This document shows positions 25,179-33,639 of a stretch of 64,000 nt of DNA, piece by piece. The notes beneath the pieces are model-generated. The model saw nothing but the letters and a program-made list of their open reading frames with translations, ran no database searches and was not told where the DNA came from. This DNA is from Hyphomicrobiales bacterium (lineage in GTDB: Bacteria > Pseudomonadota > Alphaproteobacteria > Rhizobiales > Rhizobiaceae), in assembly GCA_900467185.1 (NCBI GenBank), contig UBPA01000003.1:124001-188000 (forward strand), in the 5' to 3' direction. Every line of letters starts with the position of its first letter. The stretch's first letter is position 1. The position numbers and the translations under genes were made by a program.

Positions 25179-26063
25179 ATGTCCACGATCCTCGTTACCG
25201 GCGCCTCCGGCCAGTTCGGCCGTCTCGTTCTCGACGCCCTCCTCGCATCCGGAAGCGTCGCACCGGCCGATATCGTCGCCGCCAGCCGCGACACGGGCAA
25301 GCTTGCCGCCTATGCAGAGAAGGGTGTAACGCTCCGCACGGCGGACTTCGATAACGCCGCCACGCTCGACGCAGCCTTTGCAGGCATCGACAAGGCCCTG
25401 ATCATCTCGACCGATGCGCTCGCCGTTCCCGGCCAGCGTCTGACCCAGCACCGCAATGCCGTCACCGCCGCCAAGCGCGCCGGCGTCGGCCGCCTGTTCT
25501 ACACGTCCCTGCCCAATCCCGAGACATCGGTCGTCACCTTCGCGCCGGATCACCTGGGCACCGAAGAAGCCATCAAGGCGTCAGGGTTGGCTTATACGAT
25601 CCTTCGCAACAGCTGGTACATGGAGAACCTGTTTCTGTCGCTGCCGAGCGCGCTGCAGTCCGGCACCTGGTACACCTCGGCAGGCGATGGACGGACATCC
25701 TATGTCGCCCGGGCCGATCTCGCCGCCGCAACGGCCGCAGCGCTGCTGTCCGACGAAACAGCCAATCTCACGCTCACCCTCACCGGCCCTGTCGGCTACA
25801 CCAATGCCGAGGTGGCGGCGCTCGTCAGCGCGGTCACGGGCAAGCCGCTCGCTGTCGTCAACCTGACCGATGAACAGCTCGCCGAGGGCATGGCAGGCGC
25901 CGGCGTGCCCGGTTTCCTCATCCCGACATTCGTGTCCTTCGACGCGAACACAAGGCTCGGGCACATCGAGATCGTGACGGACTCGGTGGAAACACTGACA
26001 GGCCGGCCCTCGACGTCGCTCAAGGCCTTCCTCGAAGCCAACACGGCAGCGCTGGCCGGTTGA
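25179..26063 (+). CDS. NAD(P)H:quinone oxidoreductase type 2-like (NmrA/SDR family)
   Basis: 294 residues, against 286 for E. coli QorB. An atypical short-chain dehydrogenase: the N-terminal Rossmann motif is 'ILVTGASGQFGRLVLDALL', and 'FYTSLPNPE', 'YTILRNSWYMENL' and 'GDGRTSYVARADLAAA' are typical of the QOR2/YtfG group. It probably reduces quinones or acts as a redox sensor. The divergent HxlR gene is the expected partner. GAGAAGGAAG precedes the ATG; the short in-frame extension upstream is not conserved. Confidence 0.88.
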   Translation: MSTILVTGASGQFGRLVLDALLASGSVAPADIVAASRDTGKLAAYAEKGVTLRTADFDNAATLDAAFAGIDKALIISTDALAVPGQRLTQHRNAVTAAKRAGVGRLFYTSLPNPETSVVTFAPDHLGTEEAIKASGLAYTILRNSWYMENLFLSLPSALQSGTWYTSAGDGRTSYVARADLAAATAAALLSDETANLTLTLTGPVGYTNAEVAALVSAVTGKPLAVVNLTDEQLAEGMAGAGVPGFLIPTFVSFDANTRLGHIEIVTDSVETLTGRPSTSLKAFLEANTAALAG

Positions 26064-26084
26064 TCGGTTCGGAAGGGCCTGCGG

Positions 26085-26840
26085 TCAGGCGACGGCCTCG
26101 CCGCAGGCCCGACGGAAACGGCGGACCGTTTCCGTCATTCCGTATTCCAGCGCATCGGCCGTCAGGCCATGGCCGATCGAGACTTCATCCAGATGGGGGA
26201 CGTGCTCGACGAGAAGCGGCAGGTTTTCCACCGTCAGGTCATGGCCGGCATTGACCCCGAGGCCGAGCGTGCGGGCGATCTCCGCCGTCCGCCCCAGCTC
26301 TTTCGCGATGGCCGTCGCCTGATCCGGCGCGCCGAAGCAGCCGCCGTACGGACCGGTATAGAGCTCGATCCGGTCAGCACCGGTCGCCCGTGCGATCTCG
26401 AGCGCTTCCCGGTCGCCATCGCCATCCGCAAACAGCGAGACGCGAAGCCCGAGGTCCTTCAGGCGCGCGATGACGTCCGTCAACAGTGCCTGATTTGCCC
26501 GGAAGTCCCATCCGTGATCCGACGTCGCCTGCGCCGGATCGTCGGGCACCAGCGTAACCTGCTCGGGGCGATGCCGCTCGACCAGCCCCAGAAATTCGGC
26601 ATTCGGATAACCTTCCATATTGAATTCCGCCTGCGGAAACATCTCGTCGATCAGCGTGCGCAGCGGGCCGAGATCCGAGAACCGGATGTGGCGCTGGTCG
26701 GGACGCGGATGCACGGTCAGCCCGTGCGCGCCGGCCTCGAGCGCGCGCTTGCCGATGCCGACGACCGAAGGCCAGGGAAGATCGCGCCGGTTTCGCAGCA
26801 TGGCGATCGCGTTGAGGTTGACCGAAAGCTTGGCGGGCAT
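26085..26840 (-). CDS. pdxJ: Pyridoxine 5'-phosphate synthase
   Basis: 251 residues, close to the usual 240-250. It condenses 3-amino-2-oxopropyl phosphate with deoxyxylulose phosphate in the DXP-dependent vitamin B6 pathway. Signatures: '[21 protein letters not shown]' at the N-terminus, 'HPRPDQRHI' (phosphate-contacting His-Arg-Pro-Asp), 'NMEGYP' with the catalytic Glu, 'VTLVPDDP', 'IELYTGPY', '[11 protein letters not shown]' and '[13 protein letters not shown]'. All are present. The ATG has AGGTG 5 bases upstream. It appears to be a single-gene unit. Confidence 0.96.
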   Translation of the reverse strand: MPAKLSVNLNAIAMLRNRRDLPWPSVVGIGKRALEAGAHGLTVHPRPDQRHIRFSDLGPLRTLIDEMFPQAEFNMEGYPNAEFLGLVERHRPEQVTLVPDDPAQATSDHGWDFRANQALLTDVIARLKDLGLRVSLFADGDGDREALEIARATGADRIELYTGPYGGCFGAPDQATAIAKELGRTAEIARTLGLGVNAGHDLTVENLPLLVEHVPHLDEVSIGHGLTADALEYGMTETVRRFRRACGEAVA

Positions 26841-27339
26841 GAGACACCTATGGAAACCGGGGAAATCAGGACGACGACGCCACCTCTACCATCCCGCGAG
26901 ACACCGTTCCAGAGCCGGCACGCCCCACGAGGGGCCGATCATGACGGCCTCCGGGTCGCCTCGGGACGGACGCCGCACCGATATGCCGGTCGGCGCCCTG
27001 CGATGGTACGTCAGCGGTTTATTTCTCCATTATTAGTAAGTAAAAAACATCATTTTTAAACGATGCGGATATCAGGCCTTGCTAGAAGGAAAGCGAACAC
27101 GAACAATAGCGCACAGAACCGTGTGTGACGGCATCGAGTCGCGCGCACCCAAGGATGGCTCTCAGAGCCGAATGCCGAGCGGTACGGAAGAGTGACGTCA
27201 TGCAACCCTTAAGGGTTATTTGATGCGGAACGACGATGAAATTTGTTTGTGTGGTACCATGCCTCTGACTGGTCAGACCGCACTTTAAGTGCTTGATACG
27301 CATCGAGGACGTCGAGAATTGCCGTGACGCAGGAGCCCC
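26841..27339 (+). other. Intergenic region with an AT-rich patch
   Basis: About 500 bases without a convincing gene. An AT-rich stretch at 27010-27065 and another at 27205-27260 are the likely promoter zones for pdxJ (minus) and the downstream gene (plus). A partial dyad CTGAC/GTCAG lies near 27273-27284. Small open frames here (for example 26941-27036) lack good ribosome sites and show no recognisable composition. Confidence 0.45.
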
Positions 27340-28650
27340 ATGGACGGGGCTGGCCCGCAGGCCGTTTTCAGAGGAAGGAGACACAGTGTCTTGAAGCCGT
27401 TGGACAGACCAACCGATACCGAAATGCGCAAGGCCCTCGCCGATGTGCTGTCCAGCACCACTTTTGCGCGCTCCGAACGCCTGCGCGCGTTCCTTTCCTA
27501 TGTCGTGACCAAGGACCTGGCCGGACAGGCGACGCAGTTGAAGGGCTACACCATTGCCGTGGACGTTTTCCGCCGGCCGGACGCCTTCAACGCCGACAGC
27601 GACCCCCTCGTCCGCGTGCACGCCGGCAAACTGCGTAAGCTTCTGACAACCTATTACGAGACCGATGGGAAGGATGCCGTCTGGCAGATTGAGATCCCGA
27701 AAGGCGGATATGCGCCCGTCTACCTGCGCCGTCCGCCGGCAGCGGTGCTTCCGGAAATAACCGTCACCGAGACCGTGGCGGAGGTCGTCGGTCCCGCAGC
27801 GGTGCTCGAGGCGCTACCTGAGCAGACAGAGCCGGTCGGGATCGTCGGCCAAGCGCCGCCTGCGGACGGAGCGGACGAGAACACGGTGATCGAGCCGACG
27901 CCTGCGGCGGCTGGCGAGCGGGTGAAATCCCGCCTGTCGATCAGCCGGCGGACGCGGCCCGGCTGGCTTCCGGCTCCGCTCGCATCGCCCGTCGCGATGA
28001 TCTCCCTCCTTCCTCTGCTTCTTTTCGCGCCGCTGAGTTCGACGGCGCTCGGCGTCAGTCCGCAGGTCCAGGCCCGCCTTTCGCTCTCCACCAAGGCGGA
28101 CGATATCGGCCTGCCACGGGTCACCGTCCGCGCCGATGGCGCGCAGACGAGCCTCGCGGCGCAGCTGGCCGGAGAGATCCGCGCTGCGATGGACTACTAC
28201 ACGGTCATCATCCCGGCGCCCCAGAAGGGCGTTGCGGCTTCGCTGACACCGTCGAAGAGCCCCCTCGCCTTTACGATTGCCATCAGTCCCGCGGAGACCG
28301 AAGGACAGACGCGCGTCACGGTGTCGAGCGATGCGACGGGCGATCTCGTCTCCCAGATCTGGATCGACAACGAGAATCTGTCCAACGATTTCGACCTGCT
28401 GTTCGAAAGCCTCGGCATCGCCGCCAAAACGCTGGCGACCAATGGCGACCTCTTCCACTATGCCGTGGACAAGGGGATATCGAGCCCGCTGATGCAGTGC
28501 ATGCTGATCACGGATACCTATCGCCGCGAGAAAAGCCGGGATGCCCTGAAACAGGCACGCCTCTGTCAGGAAAAGCTGCTGGGCAAGCGGAAGAGCGACC
28601 ACGAATTCATCATCAGCGCCAGCGAGTTGAAGCGGAACGTTCACCCCTGA
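27340..28650 (+). CDS. Membrane-anchored protein with a cyclase-type N-terminal DNA-binding-like domain
   Basis: 436 residues. Residues 28-130 match the N-terminal module shared by many rhizobial adenylate-cyclase-like and TPR proteins: 'FARSERLRAFLSYVVTKDLAG', 'LKGYTIAVDVFRRPDAFNADSDPLVRVHAGKLRKLL' and 'IPKGGYAPVY', usually read as a winged-helix-like domain. A linker of about 80 residues follows, then one membrane helix (about 215-238) and a 195-residue periplasmic domain. There is no cyclase or TPR domain. The layout resembles CadC/ToxR-type one-component membrane regulators. ATG 27340 (AGGAG 4 bases ahead) and TTG 27391 (GGAG 10 bases ahead) are both possible starts. Confidence 0.68.
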   Translation: MDGAGPQAVFRGRRHSVLKPLDRPTDTEMRKALADVLSSTTFARSERLRAFLSYVVTKDLAGQATQLKGYTIAVDVFRRPDAFNADSDPLVRVHAGKLRKLLTTYYETDGKDAVWQIEIPKGGYAPVYLRRPPAAVLPEITVTETVAEVVGPAAVLEALPEQTEPVGIVGQAPPADGADENTVIEPTPAAAGERVKSRLSISRRTRPGWLPAPLASPVAMISLLPLLLFAPLSSTALGVSPQVQARLSLSTKADDIGLPRVTVRADGAQTSLAAQLAGEIRAAMDYYTVIIPAPQKGVAASLTPSKSPLAFTIAISPAETEGQTRVTVSSDATGDLVSQIWIDNENLSNDFDLLFESLGIAAKTLATNGDLFHYAVDKGISSPLMQCMLITDTYRREKSRDALKQARLCQEKLLGKRKSDHEFIISASELKRNVHP

Positions 28651-28692
28651 CGGGTGAACGCGTCCCCCCGGACGCCGAAGCCCCGGTCGGGA

Positions 28693-29820
28693 TCAGCGCA
28701 CGATCGTCAGCGTTTCCGCAGCACGCGTGATGGCCGTGTAGAGCCAGCGTTCGCGTGTATCGCGGAAGGCCCAGCTCTCATCGAAGAGAACGACGTCGTT
28801 CCACTGCGACCCCTGTGCCTTGTGCACCGTCAGCGCATAGCCATAGTCGAACTCATCATAGCGCTTGCGGGTGGACCAGGGAATTTCGCCCTCGACATCC
28901 TCGAAGGCGGTCTTGAGCAGCTTGATCTTGGCCGCGCCGCGATCGATGTCGTCATCTTCCGGCCGGATCATCAGGTTGATCCCCGGCTTCACCGTCTCCT
29001 TGGACGAGGTCATGACCTGCCAGAGAGAGCCGTTGAGGAGCCCCTTCGCAGGATCGTTGCGCAGGCAGACGAGCTTGTCGCCGGACTGGGGGTATTCCGT
29101 CGTGAATCCCTTCAGCTCCCGCAGCCGCGTATTGTAGCGGCGCCGGGTCTTGTTGGTGCCCACCAGCACCTGATCGGCCTTGAGCACGAGATCCTGCGTC
29201 ACCTCGGATTTCGGAATGATCTTCGCCGTGCCGTAGTCGCCGAACATGATCTCCTTGCCTTCGCGCACCTGCATGGCAAGCTTGATGATCGGGTTGTCGC
29301 GCGCCTGCCGGTGGATGTCGGTCAGAAGGTAATCGGGCTCGTCATTGGTGAAATAACCACCGCCGGAAACCGGCGGCAGCTGCCCGGGGTCCCCGAGAAC
29401 GAGGATCGGCGTGCCGAAGCTCATCAGGTCCTTGCCGAGCGCCTCATCGACCATCGAGCATTCGTCGACGATGATCAGCGCAGCCTTCGCGACCGGGCTC
29501 TGGCGGTTGATCGAGAACATCGGCGAGACCGAGGTCTTGCCGGTTTCCTCGTCGGAAACCTCCTCCTCGCCGCGCGGCCGATAGATCAGCGAATGGATCG
29601 TCTTCGCATTGGACGCGCCCTTGGAGCGCAGCACCTGTGCGGCCTTGCCGGTGAAGGCGGCAAACAGCACCTCGCCATCGACATGCTCGGCGAAATGACG
29701 CGCAAGCGTCGTCTTGCCGGTTCCGGCATAGCCGAACAGCCTGAACAGAGGCTTGCGCCCGGCCTTCAGCCACTGGCTGACAGCCTTCAGCGCCTCATCC
29801 TGCTGGGGTGCAAATTCCAT
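28693..29820 (-). CDS. RecD-like superfamily 1 DNA helicase/ATPase
   Basis: 375 residues from the ATG at 29820. Helicase motifs are in order: Walker A 'GYAGTGKTT' (30-38), motif II 'IIVDECSMVD', motif III 'VLGDPGQLPPVSGGG', motif IV-like 'DIHRQ' and C-terminal 'ALTVHKAQGSQWNDVVLFDES' with 'ERWLYTAITRA'. It has the RecD2/Dda-like core without the extra N-terminal domains of full RecD. No recBC genes lie nearby; rhizobia use AddAB, so this is a stand-alone helicase for repair or replication-fork work. The long upstream frame extension has no family content and is excluded. Confidence 0.9.
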   Translation of the reverse strand: MEFAPQQDEALKAVSQWLKAGRKPLFRLFGYAGTGKTTLARHFAEHVDGEVLFAAFTGKAAQVLRSKGASNAKTIHSLIYRPRGEEEVSDEETGKTSVSPMFSINRQSPVAKAALIIVDECSMVDEALGKDLMSFGTPILVLGDPGQLPPVSGGGYFTNDEPDYLLTDIHRQARDNPIIKLAMQVREGKEIMFGDYGTAKIIPKSEVTQDLVLKADQVLVGTNKTRRRYNTRLRELKGFTTEYPQSGDKLVCLRNDPAKGLLNGSLWQVMTSSKETVKPGINLMIRPEDDDIDRGAAKIKLLKTAFEDVEGEIPWSTRKRYDEFDYGYALTVHKAQGSQWNDVVLFDESWAFRDTRERWLYTAITRAAETLTIVR

Positions 29821-30157
29821 GGAACGACGTGGCAGGATTCGGCGCCGGAGCGCAAGCCCGGCCGTGCGCTTTCCCGGCATGGACGGTCGACACGCCGCGA
29901 TGCGAACGGCAAGGAAACACGCGAACCCGATGTCTCTCGGCTGGCTGCCGCCCCGGAACCTTGACTTCCCAGCGCCCATGGTTCTTAACGCGCTGACGAC
30001 AGACACCCGTGCGTCACGCGCACCGGATGTCCCTCCTCCGGTCCGAGCCTCTCCGGTAAACGTCAGCGCCCCGGAGACGATCTGACCATCGCTTTCCCGC
30101 ATGTCCTGCGCCGAACCTTCTTGTTTCGGCCGGAGATGCACGAGATCGGCTTGCCTG
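29821..30157. other. Gap between divergent helicase and AbrB-family genes
   Basis: About 335 bases. Open frames run through it on both strands, but none has recognisable content or a good ribosome site. It presumably holds two divergent promoters; no clear -35/-10 pair was identified. Confidence 0.4.
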
Positions 30158-31252
30158 ATGACATCACACCCCTCTCCTGTGAAGACCGGCCTTGCCCGGC
30201 GGTCGCACGGCGTCCAATGGCCGCTCTTGCTGGCCCTCTCGGTCGCCATTGCCGGCGGTCTCGAAGCACTCGGCATCCCGGCAGCGCTGCTGATGGGCCC
30301 CATGGTCGCCGGCGGCATCGTCGGGCTGAATGGCGGCACCATTCGCCTCAACCGTGTGTTCGTCCTCGCCTGCCAGACGCTCATCGGCACCATGATCGCG
30401 GGCTCCATCACCGGCGACATCGTCGGGACCTTCCTTGGAAACTGGCCGCTTTTCCTCGGCATCATCATCTGCGTCATCACCATGAGCACGCTGAGCGGCT
30501 ACATGATCACCCGGCTCAACGTGCTGCCCGGCACGACCGCCATCTGGGGCTGTTCGGCGGGTGCCGCCACGACGATGATGGTCATGGCGGAAGCCTATGG
30601 CGCCGATGTGCGGCTGGTCGCCTTCATGCAATATCTCCGCGTGGTCTTCGTCGCGGCGGCGGCGGCCCTCGTCGCGCGCTACTGGGCAGGGCTGGAAGGC
30701 GCCAGCACCGCCATCGTCTGGTTCGCGCCGATCGCGGCGCTCTCGCTTGCCCAGACACTCGCCGTTGCCGTCTTCGGCGGCATGCTCGGCTGGTACTTGC
30801 GCATCCCGGCCGGCGTTCTCCTGATGCCTTTCCTCATCGGCGGACTGCTCAGCGTCACCGGCGCCGTTCACATCCATCTGCCCGAATGGCTGCTCGCCAT
30901 CAGCTATGCCGCGCTCGGCTGGAACATCGGCCTCGGCTTCACCCGCCCGATCCTCGCCCATGCCCGCCGCGTCCTCCTGCCGACCGTCGCCTCCATCCTC
31001 GTGCTGATGGGCATATCCGGCCTCCTCGCCTTCATCCTGACGCAGACCGCCGGCATCGATCCGCTGACGGCCTATCTTGCGACAAGCCCGGGCGGCATGG
31101 ACTCGATCGCCATCATCGCCGCCTCCAGCAATGTGGACCTATCCTTCGTCATGGCCCTTCAGACGGCGCGGCTCCTCCTCGTCATGGCCATGGGCCCGCC
31201 CCTCGCCCGCTTCGTGGCCAGGCGCGCCGGCGCCCGGCCACCCCTGGACTGA
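30158..31252 (+). CDS. AbrB-family integral membrane protein (PF05145 type)
   Basis: 364 residues from the ATG at 30158; the frame is open to 30101 and the exact start is uncertain because no strong ribosome site is visible. About ten membrane segments form two internal repeats, each with a Gly-rich helix pair such as 'IPAALLMGPMVAGGIVGL' and 'IPAGVLLMPFLIGGLLS', plus 'LATSPGGMDSIAIIAAS'. This is the family often mislabelled AbrB transcriptional regulator or ammonia monooxygenase; members are probably transporters of unknown substrate. It has no DNA-binding domain. Confidence 0.83.
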   Translation: MTSHPSPVKTGLARRSHGVQWPLLLALSVAIAGGLEALGIPAALLMGPMVAGGIVGLNGGTIRLNRVFVLACQTLIGTMIAGSITGDIVGTFLGNWPLFLGIIICVITMSTLSGYMITRLNVLPGTTAIWGCSAGAATTMMVMAEAYGADVRLVAFMQYLRVVFVAAAAALVARYWAGLEGASTAIVWFAPIAALSLAQTLAVAVFGGMLGWYLRIPAGVLLMPFLIGGLLSVTGAVHIHLPEWLLAISYAALGWNIGLGFTRPILAHARRVLLPTVASILVLMGISGLLAFILTQTAGIDPLTAYLATSPGGMDSIAIIAASSNVDLSFVMALQTARLLLVMAMGPPLARFVARRAGARPPLD

Positions 31253-31315
31253 CAGCTCTTCCGTCCGCCCCGCATGCGCCTATATCCTCCTGACGACACG
31301 GATAGGATACGCACG

Positions 31316-32164
31316 ATGACGATGACCACCCCTTTACCCAGCACCACCTTCCCCAACGGCGTCTCGGTTCCCGTTCTCGGCCAAGGGACCTGGCACATGG
31401 GGGAAAGCCACGCCGCGCGCGCGGACGAAGTCTCCAGCCTCAGGATGGGTCTCGATCTCGGTCTGAGGCTGATCGATACGGCCGAAATGTATGCCGATGG
31501 CGGCGCGGAACACGTGGTGGGCGAGGCCGTTGCCGGTCGTCGCGACGACGCCTTCATCGTCAGCAAGGTGCTGCCCTCGAACGCCGCGCGCGCAAGGACG
31601 CTGCGCGCCTGCGAGGACAGCCTGAAGCGGCTCGGCACCGATCACATCGACCTTTACCTTCTGCACTGGCGCGGCGGCGTTCCCCTGTCCGAAACACTGG
31701 AAGCCTTCGAGCGCCTGCAGCAGGACGGGAAGATCCGTGCCTGGGGCGTCTCCAACTTCGATGTCGATGACATGGAGCAGGTCGAGGGCCTGGCGCCGGG
31801 CAGGATGGCGACCAATCAAGTTCTCTATAACCTCTCGCGCCGGGGCATCGCCTTCGATCTCGTGCCCTGGTGCGCTAAAAGGCGCGTGCCGATCATGGCC
31901 TATTCGCCTCTGGACGAAGGTCGTCTGCTCGGCAACGCCACCCTGAAGCGCGTTGCCGCCGCGCACGGTGCGACGGTCGCTCAGATCGCGCTCGCCTTCG
32001 TGCTGGCGACTCCGGACGTCATCGCCATTCCCAAGACCGGCCGACCCGACCGCATCCGCGAGAACCTCGCCGCGCTGGACATCCGCCTGACGGACGAGGA
32101 CAAGGCGATGCTCGACGCCGCCTTCCCGCCGCCCACGCGAAAACGCCCTCTCGAAATGATCTGA
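31316..32164 (+). CDS. Aldo/keto reductase
   Basis: 282 residues from the ATG at 31316, which has AGGATACG upstream. The catalytic tetrad is D54 and Y59 ('[11 protein letters not shown]'), K84 ('IVSKVLPSN') and H117 ('LYLLHWRGG'). The cofactor site '[17 protein letters not shown]' is near the C-terminus. It groups with the shorter AKR3/AKR5-like bacterial reductases (2,5-diketogluconate reductase type) and is not a close paralogue of the one at 17002. It starts 63 bases after the AbrB-family gene and may share its transcript; the hairpin at 32172 ends it. Confidence 0.92.
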   Translation: MTMTTPLPSTTFPNGVSVPVLGQGTWHMGESHAARADEVSSLRMGLDLGLRLIDTAEMYADGGAEHVVGEAVAGRRDDAFIVSKVLPSNAARARTLRACEDSLKRLGTDHIDLYLLHWRGGVPLSETLEAFERLQQDGKIRAWGVSNFDVDDMEQVEGLAPGRMATNQVLYNLSRRGIAFDLVPWCAKRRVPIMAYSPLDEGRLLGNATLKRVAAAHGATVAQIALAFVLATPDVIAIPKTGRPDRIRENLAALDIRLTDEDKAMLDAAFPPPTRKRPLEMI

Positions 32165-32171
32165 ACCGACA

Positions 32172-32203
32172 AAGGCCGCGCCTCCTTTTGGAAGCGCGGC
32201 CTT
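32172..32203 (+). terminator. Terminator between aldo/keto reductase and ilvN
   Basis: AAGGCCGCGC (32172-32181) pairs with GCGCGGCCTT (32194-32203), with an inner TCC/GGA pairing around TTTT. It lies between convergent genes and may serve both; on the plus strand the stem itself ends in TT but there is no long T-run. Confidence 0.65.
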
Positions 32204-32281
32204 CGTGTGTGATTCGATGCTTGAGGGACCGGATTCCCTATCCGCAGAACCCGCCTCAAGCGCTTGAAAGACAAGGCATTC

Positions 32282-32854
32282 TTACATGCCCTGCGCACCG
32301 CGGTTCATCGCGGCGATGCCGGTGCGGCAGACTTCCAAGAGGCCGAGCGGCTTCATGACGGCGACGAACTGGTCGATCTTCGACGACTTGCCGGTAATCT
32401 CCAGAATGAAATGCTCCACCGTCGCATCGACCACCTTGGCGTGGAAGGCATCGGCAAGGCGCAGCGTCTCCGCGCGGTTCTCGCCCGTTCCCTTGACCTT
32501 CACCAGCGCAACCTCGCGCTCGATCGGCCGATCGTGGCCGAGCGAGCCGGCACGCACCGTCAGATCCACGACACGGTGAACCGGCACCAGCCGCTCGAGC
32601 TGCGACTTGATCTGTTCGAGAACATGCGGCGTCCCCCGCGTCACGATCGTGATGCGCGAGAGATGTGCTTCGTGCTCGGTCTCCGACACGGTCAGGCTTT
32701 CGATATTGTAGCCGCGCCCGGAAAACAGCCCGATCACCCGCGCCAGAACGCCCGGCTCGTTGGCCACCAGAACGGACAGCGTATGCTTCTCCGCAATCTC
32801 GGTTTCCTTGGCAATGAAATAGGCCGAGCCGGTCGGCTGTAGGTGGGCGTTCAT
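32282..32854 (-). CDS. ilvN: Acetolactate synthase small (regulatory) subunit
   Basis: 190 residues, longer than enteric IlvH (about 163) but usual for rhizobia. An N-terminal ACT domain ('HTLSVLVANEPGVLARVIGLFSGRGYNIESLTVSETE') binds valine and mediates feedback inhibition; the C-terminal half ('VVDATVEHFILEITGKSSKIDQFVAVMKPLG') activates the catalytic subunit. It is the last gene of the ilvB cluster. It normally follows ilvB closely, but here a toxin-antitoxin pair separates them, and its start is only 20 bases after the toxin stop codon. Confidence 0.96.
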   Translation of the reverse strand: MNAHLQPTGSAYFIAKETEIAEKHTLSVLVANEPGVLARVIGLFSGRGYNIESLTVSETEHEAHLSRITIVTRGTPHVLEQIKSQLERLVPVHRVVDLTVRAGSLGHDRPIEREVALVKVKGTGENRAETLRLADAFHAKVVDATVEHFILEITGKSSKIDQFVAVMKPLGLLEVCRTGIAAMNRGAQGM

Positions 32855-32874
32855 GAGATAGGATCCTCCAGAAT

Positions 32875-33276
32875 TTATCGAGCCAGTTCGACGCTGGCAT
32901 CGGGTATGAGTTTCTTCGCACGGCGTACGAGATCGTGGTCGAAGGTCACGAAGGACATGGTTTCATCCGTGACAGAGAGGTGCACTGCATCGGCGAAATC
33001 CATGCCGGAGGCATGAAGATCGAGAACCCTCGCCAGCGCGTCCGGATGCTCGATTTGGACCACCTCTTCGATCAGCATCGATCTGAACAGGTCGTTGATG
33101 CGCACTGCGTCCACCTTGAAGACTTTTCGCAGCACCCACTCCGTTTCCAACAACACTGTCCAAACGACAAAAAACCGGGAGGTCATAAAGAGACGTTCAA
33201 CGATCTCGTTCTGTTCGGTATCGTCAAGGACCAAGAGCCGGACGAGAACATTGGTGTCAATCGACAGCGTTTTCAT
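32875..33276 (-). CDS. vapC: PIN-domain ribonuclease toxin (VapC type)
   Basis: 133 residues from the ATG at 33276. All four acidic PIN residues are present: D7 in 'SIDTNVLVRLL', E44 in 'LLETEWVLR', D96 in 'GMDFADAVHL' and D113 in 'VTFDHDLVRRA'. VapC toxins cleave specific tRNAs or rRNA. The ATG lies inside the 3' end of the antitoxin gene (20-base overlap), the standard coupling of such pairs. An upstream in-frame extension is excluded. The gene lies inside the ilvB-ilvN cluster. No residue is missing, so the toxin should be active. Confidence 0.9.
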   Translation of the reverse strand: MKTLSIDTNVLVRLLVLDDTEQNEIVERLFMTSRFFVVWTVLLETEWVLRKVFKVDAVRINDLFRSMLIEEVVQIEHPDALARVLDLHASGMDFADAVHLSVTDETMSFVTFDHDLVRRAKKLIPDASVELAR

Positions 33277-33583
33277 CGACGCCTTTATCCCGCTGTCGCT
33301 GAACCCTGTCCCACCGCTGTTGGGCTTCATCGAGAATAGCTTGATCGATCATGTCGTCGGTGATCGCCGGACCATCGTACCGGATCCTCTTCGCCAAAAG
33401 GGTCTCCATGGCCATTTTCCGCATGTCCACCGTTTCCGGTGAGACGGCAGGCACAGGCTCCACAATCAATCGGCCGGCACTCTCCGTGATCTCCACTTCG
33501 GATCCTGGAAAAAGTCCCACGGCATCGCGGAGCGCCCGTGGCAGTTCCACCATTCCGGTCTCCGACATCCTCACTCTCGCCAT
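33257..33583 (-). CDS. vapB: AbrB/SpoVT-like antitoxin (VapB type)
   Basis: 108 residues from the ATG at 33583. The N-terminal 45 residues form a swapped-hairpin DNA-binding domain: 'VRMSETGMVELPRALRDAVGLFPGSEVEITESAGRLIVEPV'-like. The C-terminal part ('AKRIRYDGPAITDDMIDQAILDEAQQRWDRV') is the helical arm that wraps the toxin. It probably neutralises VapC and represses its own promoter with it. The gap from the ilvB stop is 56 bases, so read-through from the ilvB promoter is likely in addition to any promoter of its own. Confidence 0.87.
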   Translation of the reverse strand: MARVRMSETGMVELPRALRDAVGLFPGSEVEITESAGRLIVEPVPAVSPETVDMRKMAMETLLAKRIRYDGPAITDDMIDQAILDEAQQRWDRVQRQRDKGVDENAVD

Positions 33584-33639
33584 GGCCTTCACCTCTCTCG
33601 AACGGGACGCCGCCACACTACCGCGTCCCGCCGGTGCAA

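Noticed and set aside
26941-27036. A 31-codon plus-strand ORF after pdxJ
   Set aside because: Weak ribosome site, Arg/Gly-rich composition like nearby non-coding DNA, no hydrophobic or structural pattern.
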